A stretch of DNA of 60,150 nt from Acetobacteraceae bacterium (GTDB taxonomy: Bacteria > Pseudomonadota > Alphaproteobacteria > Zavarziniales > Zavarziniaceae): assembly GCA_947379865.1 (NCBI GenBank), contig CANCOY010000006.1, positions 1-60,150 on the forward strand. The letters are read 5' to 3'. Both the position numbers and the translations under genes were made by a program. Under the pieces are notes generated by a model. That model was given only the letters and a program-made list of their open reading frames with translations, was not told the DNA's origin and ran no database searches. Positions 45,609 through 54,022 of the stretch are shown piece after piece. How positions within the stretch are numbered: the first letter of the stretch is position 1; each line of letters starts with the position of its first letter.

Positions 45609-46016
45609 TTGGCTGACAAGCTGACGTTCGAACTGGTCTCGCCGGAGCGCCTCATCCTGTCGGCCGAGGTCGACATGGTGGTGGTGCCGGGCACCGAAGG
45701 GGACTTCGGTGTCCTGCCCGGCCATGCCCCGACGGTTGCCACGATCCAGCCCGGCGTGATCGAGGTATATGACGAGGGTCATCCGGTGAACCGGCTGTTC
45801 GTGCGCGGCGGCTTTGCCGAAGTGACACCAGCCGGCCTTACCATCCTCGCCGAAGAGGCCATGCCCCTGGCCGACATGGATCGCGCCAGCTTCGAGGCGC
45901 GCCTGGCGGCGGCCGAAGAAGACGTGCGTGATGCCAAGGATGACACGGCACGGGCAAAGGCCGAGCAGAGCGCCGAACAGCTGCGCCGCGTTCTCGAGAT
46001 CCTCGGCCAGAACTGA
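45609..46016 (+). CDS. atpC: ATP synthase F1 epsilon subunit
   Basis: The 135-residue subunit has an N-terminal beta-sandwich (LTFELVSPERLILSAEVDMVVVPGTEGDFGVLPGHAP) and a C-terminal helical hairpin rich in Ala, Glu and Arg. The start is TTG 45609, with GAGGAG seven bases upstream; no ATG or GTG fits. It couples gamma rotation and restrains ATP hydrolysis. It is the last gene of the operon, followed by a hairpin terminator. Confidence 0.95.
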   Translation: MADKLTFELVSPERLILSAEVDMVVVPGTEGDFGVLPGHAPTVATIQPGVIEVYDEGHPVNRLFVRGGFAEVTPAGLTILAEEAMPLADMDRASFEARLAAAEEDVRDAKDDTARAKAEQSAEQLRRVLEILGQN

Positions 46017-46025
46017 TGAACTACC

Positions 46026-46050
46026 CCGGGGCCGTGACCGGCCCCGGTTC
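46026..46050 (+). terminator. Terminator-like hairpin after atpC
   Basis: CCGGGGCCG (46026-46034) pairs perfectly with CGGCCCCGG (46039-46047) around TGAC, ten bases after the atpC stop. Only a short TTCC follows, so it is a strong stem with a weak U-run. Confidence 0.55.
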
Positions 46051-46109
46051 CTCCGTGTGCGTTCTGTGCCCGGACAGGGAGTTCGGGTGCTATCCACCAA
46101 GGGACAGAT

Positions 46110-46940
46110 ATGGCCGCTCACTGGACTTTGGACGACATTGCCTGGGACAGCTTTGATCCCACCCGAGTCGATCCGGACGTTCTGAGAGCCGTGAAGGCCG
46201 CCTCGATGGTCGAGGCGAACAGTGCTGACTATGTCAGCTATCTGAACAATGTCTTCGCCGACGATCCCGACATGGTGGCCCGAATCCATGTGTGGGGCGA
46301 GGAAGAGCGCCAGCACGGTGATGCCCTGGCACGCTGGGCCTCTCTCGCCGATCGCAGCTGGCATTTCGCGCCCCGCCTTGCCAGCTTCCGCGCCAATTAC
46401 CAATTGCCTCTTGATGCCGCCGAATCGGTGCGTGGCTCACGCGCGGGCGAACTGCTGGCGCGCTGTGTGGTGGAATGCGGCACCAGCTCGTTCTATTCCG
46501 CGATCCGCGATGCCAGTGACGAGCCTGTGCTCAAGGAAATCTGCCATCGCATCGCCGGCGACGAATTCCGCCATTACAAGCTGTTCTACGAAGGCCTGCA
46601 GCATTATGAGGGCCGCGACCGGCTTGGCCTGATGACGAAGCTCAGGGTGGCCCTTGGCCGGGTTCAGGAAGCGGACGACGACGAACTCTCGGTGGCCTAT
46701 TGGTGCGCCAATGTCGAGAACACGGCTGACGCAGTGCCTTATGACCGCAAGGCCTGTGCCACCGCCTATGAGCTGCGGGCGACGCGCCTTTACCGCTATG
46801 GCCATGTGGCACGCGGCCTGTTCATGATTGCACGCGCCATCGGCATCAACCCGCAGGGCCGCATTGTTGGCCTGATGTCGCGCGGGGTCTGGTACATGCT
46901 GCAGGTCCGCACCCGCCGCCTCCAGCGCATGGCCGCCTGA
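46110..46940 (+). CDS. Ferritin-like di-iron domain protein
   Basis: The 276-residue protein has a four-helix ferritin-like core with two E-x-x-H pairs: EEERQHGDAL at about residue 67 and DEFRHYKLFYEGL at about 150. Two further helix glutamates sit in SMVEANSADYVSYL and VVECGTSSFYSAI. This is the ligand set of di-iron carboxylate proteins, close to the acyl-ACP desaturase and rubrerythrin-like groups. The C-terminal 70 residues are basic and partly hydrophobic and could contact membrane. The role is not known. It lies directly downstream of the ATP synthase operon but after its hairpin, with its own AAGGGACAG site. Substrate or storage function cannot be assigned. Confidence 0.75.
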   Translation: MAAHWTLDDIAWDSFDPTRVDPDVLRAVKAASMVEANSADYVSYLNNVFADDPDMVARIHVWGEEERQHGDALARWASLADRSWHFAPRLASFRANYQLPLDAAESVRGSRAGELLARCVVECGTSSFYSAIRDASDEPVLKEICHRIAGDEFRHYKLFYEGLQHYEGRDRLGLMTKLRVALGRVQEADDDELSVAYWCANVENTADAVPYDRKACATAYELRATRLYRYGHVARGLFMIARAIGINPQGRIVGLMSRGVWYMLQVRTRRLQRMAA

Positions 46941-46957
46941 GCGGCCTCAGGCCGGCT

Positions 46958-47752
46958 CTACGCCGTCTGGTGGGCCATGCCGCCATGGGCTGGCACCGCC
47001 AGCCACGAGCGGCAGAATTCCGCCAGATCTTCCCATTCCGGTTCGCCGATCAGCCAATGACCATGGTGCGGGAATTCGTGGAAATCCGTGCGGCCGCGAT
47101 AGCGCTGGGCGATGCGGCGCACGGTGGCGGCGCTGTTGATGCGGTCCTTGCTGCCTGCCACCACGAGCATGGGGCATTTGACGCGGCTGGGATCAACAAA
47201 GCTTGCCCGGCGCCAGTCCATCATCCAGTACATGATCTCGAACACGGCCTGGCCCGATTCCGGCACAAAGCGGCTGAACACCTCTTTCTGCTGGGGGCGT
47301 GGCAGCCGGTGCAGGCTCTGGTCCGCCGCAATCTGGAACAGCGGTTGCAGGGGTTCGCGCCAGAAGGTGCCCGCGGTCATCATGCCAAGGGCGGCGGCGG
47401 CCTCATATTCACTGGAGGTCAGCACGCCCCAGGGGGGCGAGGGGGCCAGCAGCACGGCGGCTGAGACAAGGCCGCGTTCAGCCAGCTTCTGGGCCACCAG
47501 CCCGCCCATGGAATGGCCGATCACGATGGGCTTTTCATCAAGGCCGGCGATCAGCTCTGCCATGTCATCGGCATAGTCGCGGATGCTGGTGGTGCCAAGG
47601 TCCGGATGGGGGGTAGCGCGGGGTGGCCTGTCGTGGTGGCGCAGGTCTGGCGCAATACAGCGATAGCCATGGGCGCCGAAAAACTGGCGCCAGGGCTCGA
47701 ACGCCCAGCTCCCGCAGAACGCGCCGTGCAGCATTAGAATCGTCGCGCTCAT
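46958..47752 (-). CDS. Alpha/beta hydrolase
   Basis: The 264-residue cytoplasmic hydrolase has the full canonical set. ILMLHGAFCGSWAFEPW forms the oxyanion-hole loop. IVIGHSMGGLVAQKLAE contains the nucleophile Ser. MLVVAGSKDRINSA contains the acid Asp, and FPHHGHWLIGEPEWE contains the catalytic His. There is no signal peptide. Family members include esterases, lipases and hydrolases of many small molecules. It lies at the end of the minus-strand run that includes rppH and is separated from it by 69 bases containing an 8-bp tandem repeat. Confidence 0.85.
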   Translation of the reverse strand: MSATILMLHGAFCGSWAFEPWRQFFGAHGYRCIAPDLRHHDRPPRATPHPDLGTTSIRDYADDMAELIAGLDEKPIVIGHSMGGLVAQKLAERGLVSAAVLLAPSPPWGVLTSSEYEAAAALGMMTAGTFWREPLQPLFQIAADQSLHRLPRPQQKEVFSRFVPESGQAVFEIMYWMMDWRRASFVDPSRVKCPMLVVAGSKDRINSAATVRRIAQRYRGRTDFHEFPHHGHWLIGEPEWEDLAEFCRSWLAVPAHGGMAHQTA

Positions 47753-47794
47753 ATGATTACCCCGCCTTGTTCCGGCATCATACGCGAAACGCGC

Positions 47795-47826
47795 GCCCTG
47801 TCGCCCTGTTGCCCTGTTGCCCTAGC
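47795..47826. repeat. Four tandem copies of an 8-bp repeat (GCCCTGTT) across the rppH stop codon
   Basis: Units are GCCCTGTC, GCCCTGTT, GCCCTGTT and GCCCTAGC from 47795 to 47826. The last unit includes the rppH stop codon (47822-47824 on the minus strand). An 8-bp unit changes frame on each gain or loss, but the repeat lies after most of the gene, so effects on RppH would be small. Confidence 0.8.
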
Positions 47827-48310
47827 GCGCTGGTCCCTCGAGATGGCGGAAGGTTTCCACCACCCGCAGATAGAGGGGGCGCTTGAAGGGCACGATGACG
47901 TCCGGCAGGGCGGCCATGGGAACCCATTTCCACGCCTCGAACTCAGGCTGGTGGGCCAGCAGGTCGATATCGCGGTCGTCGCCCAGGAAGCGCAGGGCAA
48001 ACCATTTCTGGCGCTGGCCACGAAAACGGCCCTTCCAGACCACAGACTGGATTTCTGGCGGCAGGTCATAATCAAGCCAGTCGGGCGACTCGGCCAGAAT
48101 GCTGACCTTGTCGGTGCCGATTTCCTCGGCCACCTCGCGCAGGGCCGCCACACGCGGCTCCTCGCCGTCGTCGATGCCGCCCTGGGGCATCTGCCAGGCC
48201 TCGACCCGCGTATCGATGCGGCGGCCGACAAACACCTCGCCCCGGGGGTTCAGCACCATCATGCCGACGCCAAGACGATAGGGGAGCCGCGCGATTTCCT
48301 CTGGGGTCAT
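47822..48310 (-). CDS. rppH: RNA pyrophosphohydrolase (Nudix)
   Basis: The 162-residue Nudix enzyme removes pyrophosphate from mRNA 5' triphosphate ends to trigger decay. It begins LPYRLGVGMMVLNPRGEVFVGRR and has WQMPQGGIDDGEEPRVAALREVAEEIG, which contains the Nudix box (G-x5-E-x7-R-E-x-x-E-E-x-G). PEFEAWKWVPMAALPDVIVPFKRPLY near the end is typical of RppH. ATG 48310 fits the family length. It follows the divergent polysaccharide deacetylase gene by 22 bases, an arrangement common in alphaproteobacteria. Confidence 0.93.
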   Translation of the reverse strand: MTPEEIARLPYRLGVGMMVLNPRGEVFVGRRIDTRVEAWQMPQGGIDDGEEPRVAALREVAEEIGTDKVSILAESPDWLDYDLPPEIQSVVWKGRFRGQRQKWFALRFLGDDRDIDLLAHQPEFEAWKWVPMAALPDVIVPFKRPLYLRVVETFRHLEGPAR

Positions 48311-48332
48311 GAATGGTCCATCTTCTCTGGCT

Positions 48333-49496
48333 TCAGGGGGCTTGCCGGCTGGCAAGGGCGCTGACCGGGGCCAGCACAATGCCGCGCTGTCCAAGGCCCG
48401 CCGCCCAGGCGGAAATCGTTTCCAGCACCACGGGTGCGCCATCGAAAGTGATGCCAATGGCCGAGCCACGGGCGCGCGCGGCCCGCTCAAGGTCGGCCAA
48501 GCGCAGTTCCACCGCCTCGCGGCTTGGCTTGCTGTCGAGTGTCAGGGTTGCGGCCGCCGCAGGCAGCCCCGCCGCCGAAGTAAGGCGGCCCACCAGGCTT
48601 TGGGTTGAGGCCCGGGTATCCAGCAGCATCAGCCCGCGTTCCTTCAAGGCCTCGATCACTGGCCCCAGGGCTTTTTCATTGGTGGTAAAGCCCGACCCCA
48701 TGAGGGGCAGCACACCTACATAGCCTGCCGCCCGGGAAAGTGCCCAGTCGAGGCGGTGTATGTTTTCGCTGGTCCCAAGGCTGACGAGCAGTGTCTGTGG
48801 CCCGGGATCGTTTGCGGGATAGCCCAGGGGCTCCATGGGTACGCCCATCAGGGTCTCATGGCCATTGCTGCGGGCGGTGGCAAGCCAGGTGGCAAGGTTG
48901 CCCGCATAGGGTGTGAAAGCCAGGGTCACATCAGGCGGCAGCGTGCGGATTGCCGCCTGCGAATAAGCCTCGCGCAGGCCAAGGCTTGCCACCACGATGG
49001 CGATGCGGGGCGCTGGCACCGGGGGGGCAACAAAGGGCCGTGCATAGACCCCCAGGGCCGAGCGTCCATCACTGGCCACCATGGGCAGGGGGCCGGTGGC
49101 CGTATTGCGCACGATGGCTGGGTCGGGGGCCGGTGGCAGCGCACTGTTCGGGGGCTGCAAGGCTGTTGTCACGGGCTCAGCTAGCGCTGCTGTTGCCGCC
49201 GCCCCTGGTGTCGGCGGCGCTTGCGTGATCTCTGCTGGCGCCAGGGCGGCGGCTTCCGGCTCGGCCGGGTCGAGCGGCGGCGAGGTTGCTGCGGCGCTGC
49301 CGGCATCGGGCCGCAGATCAAGATAGGCGACGCGCTCTGGCGGACCGGCCAGTTGCAGCCACGCGGCGAGGCAGATCAGCAGCAGTGCCGAGAGCAGCAC
49401 TACGGGCGTGCCAGAGGCACGTTTGGCCGGGCGCAACTGTGCCGTTGCCAGACCGAAAAGCCGGTCAGGTCGGATCAGGTTGAGATAGGCTGTCAC
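48333..49496 (-). CDS. Divergent polysaccharide deacetylase family protein
   Basis: The 387-residue protein has an N-terminal cytoplasmic tail of about 28 residues, a single membrane anchor (VVLLSALLLICLAAWLQLA) and a long Ala/Pro linker to about residue 155. A C-terminal catalytic-like domain follows: PRIAIVVASLGLREAYSQAAIRTLPPDVTLAFTPYAGN, GHETLMGVPMEPLGYP and GLMLLDTRAS. This is the YibQ-like group, related to NodB deacetylases but lacking the standard metal triad, so activity is uncertain. The first conserved Asp of the domain appears as A-S in IVVASLG here (often D-D/D-x in relatives). It sits between ctpA and rppH and probably acts in the periplasm on cell-wall glycans. Confidence 0.8.
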   Translation of the reverse strand: MTAYLNLIRPDRLFGLATAQLRPAKRASGTPVVLLSALLLICLAAWLQLAGPPERVAYLDLRPDAGSAAATSPPLDPAEPEAAALAPAEITQAPPTPGAAATAALAEPVTTALQPPNSALPPAPDPAIVRNTATGPLPMVASDGRSALGVYARPFVAPPVPAPRIAIVVASLGLREAYSQAAIRTLPPDVTLAFTPYAGNLATWLATARSNGHETLMGVPMEPLGYPANDPGPQTLLVSLGTSENIHRLDWALSRAAGYVGVLPLMGSGFTTNEKALGPVIEALKERGLMLLDTRASTQSLVGRLTSAAGLPAAAATLTLDSKPSREAVELRLADLERAARARGSAIGITFDGAPVVLETISAWAAGLGQRGIVLAPVSALASRQAP

Positions 49497-49552
49497 CCCG
49501 GATCTCCCTCAGCGGGCAGGTGGCGACTTGGCATGCCACCCGCCCTGTCAGC

Positions 49553-50866
49553 TCATGGGGCTGCGGCTTTCGCCGTCGCCTGCGAAACGCCACGCAGCAG
49601 GTCCAGTGCATAAGCAAGCTGGTAGTCCTGGTCCTTGTTCTCAGGAATCTCTTCGGCCGTGCGGGTCACGGGGGGTGCGTCTTCCGCACCATCTCCCTCG
49701 CCATCGCCCTTGAGATGGTTGGGCAGGTCCGCCTCGCTGCGGATGGTTGCCTGGCCGGGGGCGGCCGCCGTCTCGGTGCCGGGCTTGGCCTGCAGCACTT
49801 CGATATCGGGCTCGATGCCCTTTGCCTGGATGGAGCGACCGGACGGGGTGAAGTACCGCGCCGTCGTCAGGCGCAGCGCGCCCTGGCCCGGGATCGGGAT
49901 GATCGTCTGGACCGATCCCTTGCCAAACGAGCGCGTGCCCAGAACCACGGCCCGGCGATGATCCTGCAGGGCGCCGGCCACAATTTCCGAGGCCGAGGCG
50001 GAGCCACCATTGACCAGAATGATCACCGGCTTGCCACGTTCCTTGTCACTGTTGGTCTTGGCGTTGTAACGCACTGTGTCTTCGGGGTTGCGGCCGCGCG
50101 TCGAGACAATTTCGCCCTTGTCGAGGAATGTCTCCGAAACCGAAATGGCCTGATCAAGCAGGCCGCCGGGATTGTTGCGCAGGTCAAGCACCACGCCCTG
50201 GAGCCGCTCGGCAGTGATCTGGTCCTCAAGGGTTTCCAGCGCCTTGTCCAGGCCCTGCTGGGTCTGCTCGTTGAAGGAGGTGATGCGCACATAGGCCACA
50301 TCCCCCTCCCGGCGGAAGCGGACAGACTTCAGGCGGATCACGGCGCGCTGCAGCGAGATGTCGATGGGCTGGGCCACGCCCTGGCGCACGATCTTGACCG
50401 TGATCTTGGAATCGACGGGGCCGCGCATCTTCTCGACCGCTTCGGCCAGGGTCAGGCCCATTACCTGGGTGCCGTTGATCTGCACGATCAGGTCGTTGGT
50501 CTTGATGCCCGCGCGCGATGCCGGGGTGTCGTCGATGGGGGTGATCACCTTGACCACGCCACCTTCCATGGTGACCTCAAGGCCAAGGCCACCGAATTCG
50601 CCGCGCATCTGCACCTGCATGTCGCGAAAATTCTTGTCGTTCATATAGCTGGAGTGCGGGTCCAGCGAGGCCAGCATGCCGTTGATGGCGGCTTCGATCA
50701 TCTTGGAATCGGCCACCTCGTCGACATAGTCGGCGCGCACCTTCTCGAAGACGTCGCCAAAGAGGTTGAGTTGCCGATAGGTCTCAGACGTCGCGCCCTG
50801 GGCCATGGCTGCGCCAAGGCCGGTAAAGGCCAGCGCTGTGACGACGAAACCGATTCTGCGCATCAT
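49553..50866 (-). CDS. ctpA: Carboxy-terminal processing peptidase (S41)
   Basis: The 437-residue periplasmic serine protease has a signal peptide (RIGFVVTALAFTGLGAAMAQG). A PDZ domain lies at about 85-165 (GGLGLEVTMEGGVVKVITPIDDTPASRAGIKTNDLI). The S41 catalytic core has ILVNGGSASASEIVAGAL with the nucleophile Ser and FGKGSVQTIIP with the general-base Lys. It cleaves hydrophobic C-termini of envelope proteins and, in several species, controls peptidoglycan hydrolases. ATG 50866 has GAAGG six bases upstream. It follows an EnvC-like amidase activator gene, a common functional pairing. Confidence 0.93.
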   Translation of the reverse strand: MMRRIGFVVTALAFTGLGAAMAQGATSETYRQLNLFGDVFEKVRADYVDEVADSKMIEAAINGMLASLDPHSSYMNDKNFRDMQVQMRGEFGGLGLEVTMEGGVVKVITPIDDTPASRAGIKTNDLIVQINGTQVMGLTLAEAVEKMRGPVDSKITVKIVRQGVAQPIDISLQRAVIRLKSVRFRREGDVAYVRITSFNEQTQQGLDKALETLEDQITAERLQGVVLDLRNNPGGLLDQAISVSETFLDKGEIVSTRGRNPEDTVRYNAKTNSDKERGKPVIILVNGGSASASEIVAGALQDHRRAVVLGTRSFGKGSVQTIIPIPGQGALRLTTARYFTPSGRSIQAKGIEPDIEVLQAKPGTETAAAPGQATIRSEADLPNHLKGDGEGDGAEDAPPVTRTAEEIPENKDQDYQLAYALDLLRGVSQATAKAAAP

Positions 50867-51025
50867 GTCTGGCCTTCTCTCTTGCCGCGATCGCGGACAT
50901 AGGTCTCTTGCAACACTTCCGGCACCGCCCGTACCCGGGTTCCGGCATCGTCTTCGGCATGCTGGACGCCGATGATTACACCAATCCCATACTTCTGCAC
51001 CCGGGGCCTGACGGGGCCTTTTTGC

Positions 51026-52387
51026 CTATCCAGGCCCGCCACCGGCCCTGCCGCCGTCGCCGGTGCGGTCCTGGCCGGCGCCGATCCAGGGCAGGGGATC
51101 CACCGGCTCCCCATCGCGCCGAAGCTCGATATAGAGCACCGGGGCATCCGATTCGCCATCACCCATACGGCCAACCGGCTCGCCCGCAAGCACCCGCTGA
51201 CCAATCGTGCCGTCTATGCGATCCATGCCCGCAAGCAACAGATGGTATCCCCCGCCTGCTGCAACGATCAAGAGTTGACCATAGCCCTTGAAGGGGCCTG
51301 AGAATACAATCTGACCGGCCACCGGCGAGACAACTTCTGCGGCGGCAGCGGTGGCGATGCGCACCCCGCGTGAGGTCAGGCCTTCGGGGTCGGCAGCGCC
51401 AAAGACCGTCATCATCTGCCCGCGCACCGGCAGAACGCTGGCGTCGTCTGTCTTGCCGGATCCCTTGTTGCCACGCGGCGGCGCCATCAGGGCTGCTTTC
51501 AGGCGGGCCGCTTCAGAGCGTTTGCGACTGGCATCGGGGCCGCTGGCCTCGGCGGCGGCGGTGGCGGCCCGCTCCGCAGCGCGGCGGGCGGCGGCCTCGC
51601 GCTGGCGGCGGGCCTCTTCGGCGGCGGCGATCAGGTCTTTCAGGTCGCGGGCATTGTCGGTGAGGGCGGCCAGGCGCTGCTGCTCGTCTTCCAGACTGGC
51701 GCGGGAGTTTTCCTCGGCGGTGCGGCGCCGGGCCAGCAGCAGGGCCAGTTCGGTGCGCGAGGCCAGCAGTTCGTCGCGGGCGGCCAGCAGGTGGGCGCGC
51801 TCGTCGTCCATGCGAACGTGCAACTGCTGCAGTTCGGCCAGTTCCTGCACCAGCCGCCGGGTCTCGGCCGACAGTTGCGGCACGGCCGCACCCAGCAACA
51901 GACCCCCACGCAGCACATCCACCGGCTTGCCCTCGCGCAGCAGGGTTGCGGCAGGCGGCTGGCGGGCCAGGCGCTGCAGGGCAGCCAGCGAGACCGACAG
52001 TTGCGCCTGGCGGGCGTTGAGATCGGCGGCGCGGGCCTTGGTTGTTTTTGTCAGGTCGTTGATCCGGGCGCCGGCCGCCGTCACCGCGTCCTCCGCCGTC
52101 TGGATGCGGGCCGCAGCTCTCACCGCGCGGCGCTGCACATCGGCGCGTTCGGCTGCCAGCGCCGTGGTCTCGGCCTCAAGGGCGGCGCGGCGTTCCTCGG
52201 CCTTGCGGATGCTGTCCTCAACGGCCTTCAGCTCTGCCTGGGGCTGGGCCGCATCAACGGCTGCCGGCTCGGCACGCCCGGGCAGGGGTGTCGCCACGGG
52301 CAGCGCCAGCGCCAGCAGCCAGAAGGCGACGGCACCGCCCCTGCGCCAGGGCTGGATGGCGCGCGGGCGCTTGTCAGGCCGTTGCAC
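51026..52387 (-). CDS. EnvC-like murein hydrolase activator with degenerate LytM domain
   Basis: The protein of about 453 residues has a hydrophobic signal segment (AFWLLALALPVATPLPGRAEP) and long coiled coil at about 50-290 rich in Ala, Glu and Arg. A C-terminal LytM/M23-like domain covers about 340-435. The zinc ligands of active M23 peptidases are missing: the usual Y-A-H position reads YHLLLAGM, and P-H-L-H-F-E-I-R reads PVLYIELR. It therefore probably activates amidases rather than cutting peptidoglycan, as EnvC does for AmiA and AmiB. The start is taken as GTG 52387 (AGGAG four bases upstream), overlapping the gpmI stop by 14 bases. ctpA follows. Confidence 0.85.
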   Translation of the reverse strand: MQRPDKRPRAIQPWRRGGAVAFWLLALALPVATPLPGRAEPAAVDAAQPQAELKAVEDSIRKAEERRAALEAETTALAAERADVQRRAVRAAARIQTAEDAVTAAGARINDLTKTTKARAADLNARQAQLSVSLAALQRLARQPPAATLLREGKPVDVLRGGLLLGAAVPQLSAETRRLVQELAELQQLHVRMDDERAHLLAARDELLASRTELALLLARRRTAEENSRASLEDEQQRLAALTDNARDLKDLIAAAEEARRQREAAARRAAERAATAAAEASGPDASRKRSEAARLKAALMAPPRGNKGSGKTDDASVLPVRGQMMTVFGAADPEGLTSRGVRIATAAAAEVVSPVAGQIVFSGPFKGYGQLLIVAAGGGYHLLLAGMDRIDGTIGQRVLAGEPVGRMGDGESDAPVLYIELRRDGEPVDPLPWIGAGQDRTGDGGRAGGGPG

Positions 52388-53984
52388 GCTGCTCCTGCCG
52401 GGCCGGGTCCGATGCAACGATCAGGACATGGCCCGTCATTTCGGCAGGCTGGGGCAGGCCCAGCAGTTTCAGCAGGGTGGGTGCCACATCGGCAAGGCGA
52501 CCGTCCACCAGCCCCACGGGATGGCCAAGGGTGCGCGCTGCCGCCTCGGCGCCAAACAGGATGGCCGGTACCAGGTTGGTGGTATGGGCCGTGTGGGGTT
52601 CCCCCGTCTCGGGGTCGAGGAGCTGTTCGATATTGCCATGGTCGGCGGTGATCAGCATGACGCCCCCGGCCGCCTCAACCGCTGCCGTCAGGCGGCCAAG
52701 GCTGGCGTCGATGGCCTCAACGGCGCGGATGGCGGCGGGCATGATGCCGGTGTGGCCCACCATGTCGGGATTGGCGAAATTGACCACGATCAGATCATGG
52801 GTGCCGCCGGAAATTGCCGCCACCAGCCGGTCTGTCACTTCGCCTGCGGCCATCTCGGGCTCCAGGTCATAGGTGGCAACCCTGGGGCTTGGCACCAGGA
52901 TGCGGTCCTCGCCGGGAAACACGGTCTCTTCGCCGCCGTTGAAGAAGAAGGTGACGTGGGCGTATTTCTCGGTCTCGGCAATGCGCAGCTGCTTCAGCCC
53001 GGCCTTTGCCACCACCTCGCCCAGGGGCAGGTCCACCCGCTCGGGTGCAAAGATCGCCGGCAGGAAGCCATCAAGGGCGACGGAATAGGAAACCAGGCCC
53101 AGCTGCCGGACAAAGCTGACCAGACGGGGGCGCGTGAAGCCATCGAACAGGGGATCCACCAAAGCGGTCAGGATCTCGCGCGCGCGGTCGGCCCTGAAAT
53201 TCGCCATCAGCAAGGCGTCGCCATCGCGCATGCCCTGATAGTCGCCAAGGGGGGCGGGCAGGACGAATTCGTCGGTCTTGCCGTCAGCATAGGAGTGTGC
53301 GACGGCGGCCGCCGCACTCTCGGCACGCGGCCCGGCACCATCCACCAGGGTGGCAAAAGCAAGGCTGACCCGGTCCCAGCGCTTGTCGCGGTCCATGGCG
53401 TAATAGCGGCCGCTGACGGTGGCAAGGCGGGTGCCGGCAAGGCCTGCGATGTCGGCCTCGAATTTTGCCAGAAAGCCCTGGGCGCTCTGGGGTGGGGTGT
53501 CGCGGCCATCGAGGAAGGCATGCACGGCCACGGGCACGCCGGCCTCTGCCGCCACCCGGGCCAGCGCCACCATGTGATCCTGATGGGAATGCACGCCGCC
53601 CGGCGACAGCAGGCCCAGCAGGTGCAGGGTGCCGCCATTGGCCTTGAGGCTGGCCACCAGATCCACCAGGGCGGGCTCCCGGGCAAGGCTGCCAGAGGTG
53701 GCGGCCTGGTCGATCCGGGGCAGGTCCTGCATCACCACGCGGCCGCCGCCCAGATTCATGTGGCCCACCTCGGAATTGCCCATCTGCCCCTCGGGCAGGC
53801 CCACGGACAGGCCAGAGGTCTGCAACAGGGCATGGGGGCAAGTGGCCAGCAGGCGGTCGTAATGGGGGGTGCGGGCCAGATGGATCGCATTGTCGGCACC
53901 GCCTTCCGGCCGCCAGCCCCAGCCGTCAAGAATGCACAGGACCACGGGGCGCGGCGTCGGCTTGATGGGGGCGGGCTGGGTCAT
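52374..53984 (-). CDS. gpmI: 2,3-bisphosphoglycerate-independent phosphoglycerate mutase
   Basis: The 536-residue metalloenzyme interconverts 3- and 2-phosphoglycerate. VVLCILDGWGWRPEGGADNAI holds the first metal Asp. GQMGNSEVGHMNLGGGR holds the phosphorylated Ser. GRYYAMDRDKRWDR, VNFANPDMVGHTG and LITADHGNIEQLLDPETGEPHTAHTTNLVP complete the alkaline-phosphatase-like metal sites. ATG 53984 is used; the frame to 54113 overlaps rlmH without conservation. The following EnvC-like gene overlaps its stop. Confidence 0.96.
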   Translation of the reverse strand: MTQPAPIKPTPRPVVLCILDGWGWRPEGGADNAIHLARTPHYDRLLATCPHALLQTSGLSVGLPEGQMGNSEVGHMNLGGGRVVMQDLPRIDQAATSGSLAREPALVDLVASLKANGGTLHLLGLLSPGGVHSHQDHMVALARVAAEAGVPVAVHAFLDGRDTPPQSAQGFLAKFEADIAGLAGTRLATVSGRYYAMDRDKRWDRVSLAFATLVDGAGPRAESAAAAVAHSYADGKTDEFVLPAPLGDYQGMRDGDALLMANFRADRAREILTALVDPLFDGFTRPRLVSFVRQLGLVSYSVALDGFLPAIFAPERVDLPLGEVVAKAGLKQLRIAETEKYAHVTFFFNGGEETVFPGEDRILVPSPRVATYDLEPEMAAGEVTDRLVAAISGGTHDLIVVNFANPDMVGHTGIMPAAIRAVEAIDASLGRLTAAVEAAGGVMLITADHGNIEQLLDPETGEPHTAHTTNLVPAILFGAEAAARTLGHPVGLVDGRLADVAPTLLKLLGLPQPAEMTGHVLIVASDPARQEQRATA

Positions 53985-54022
53985 CGGAAGATCCTGGATC
54001 CTTGAGGCTTCAGGCAGGGCGC

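Noticed and set aside
51351..54005. An 884-codon open frame on the plus strand opposite gpmI and the EnvC-like gene
   Set aside because: It mirrors the codon periodicity of two well-identified minus-strand genes, has no domain signature, and begins inside the opposite gene. High GC commonly leaves the antisense frame free of stops.
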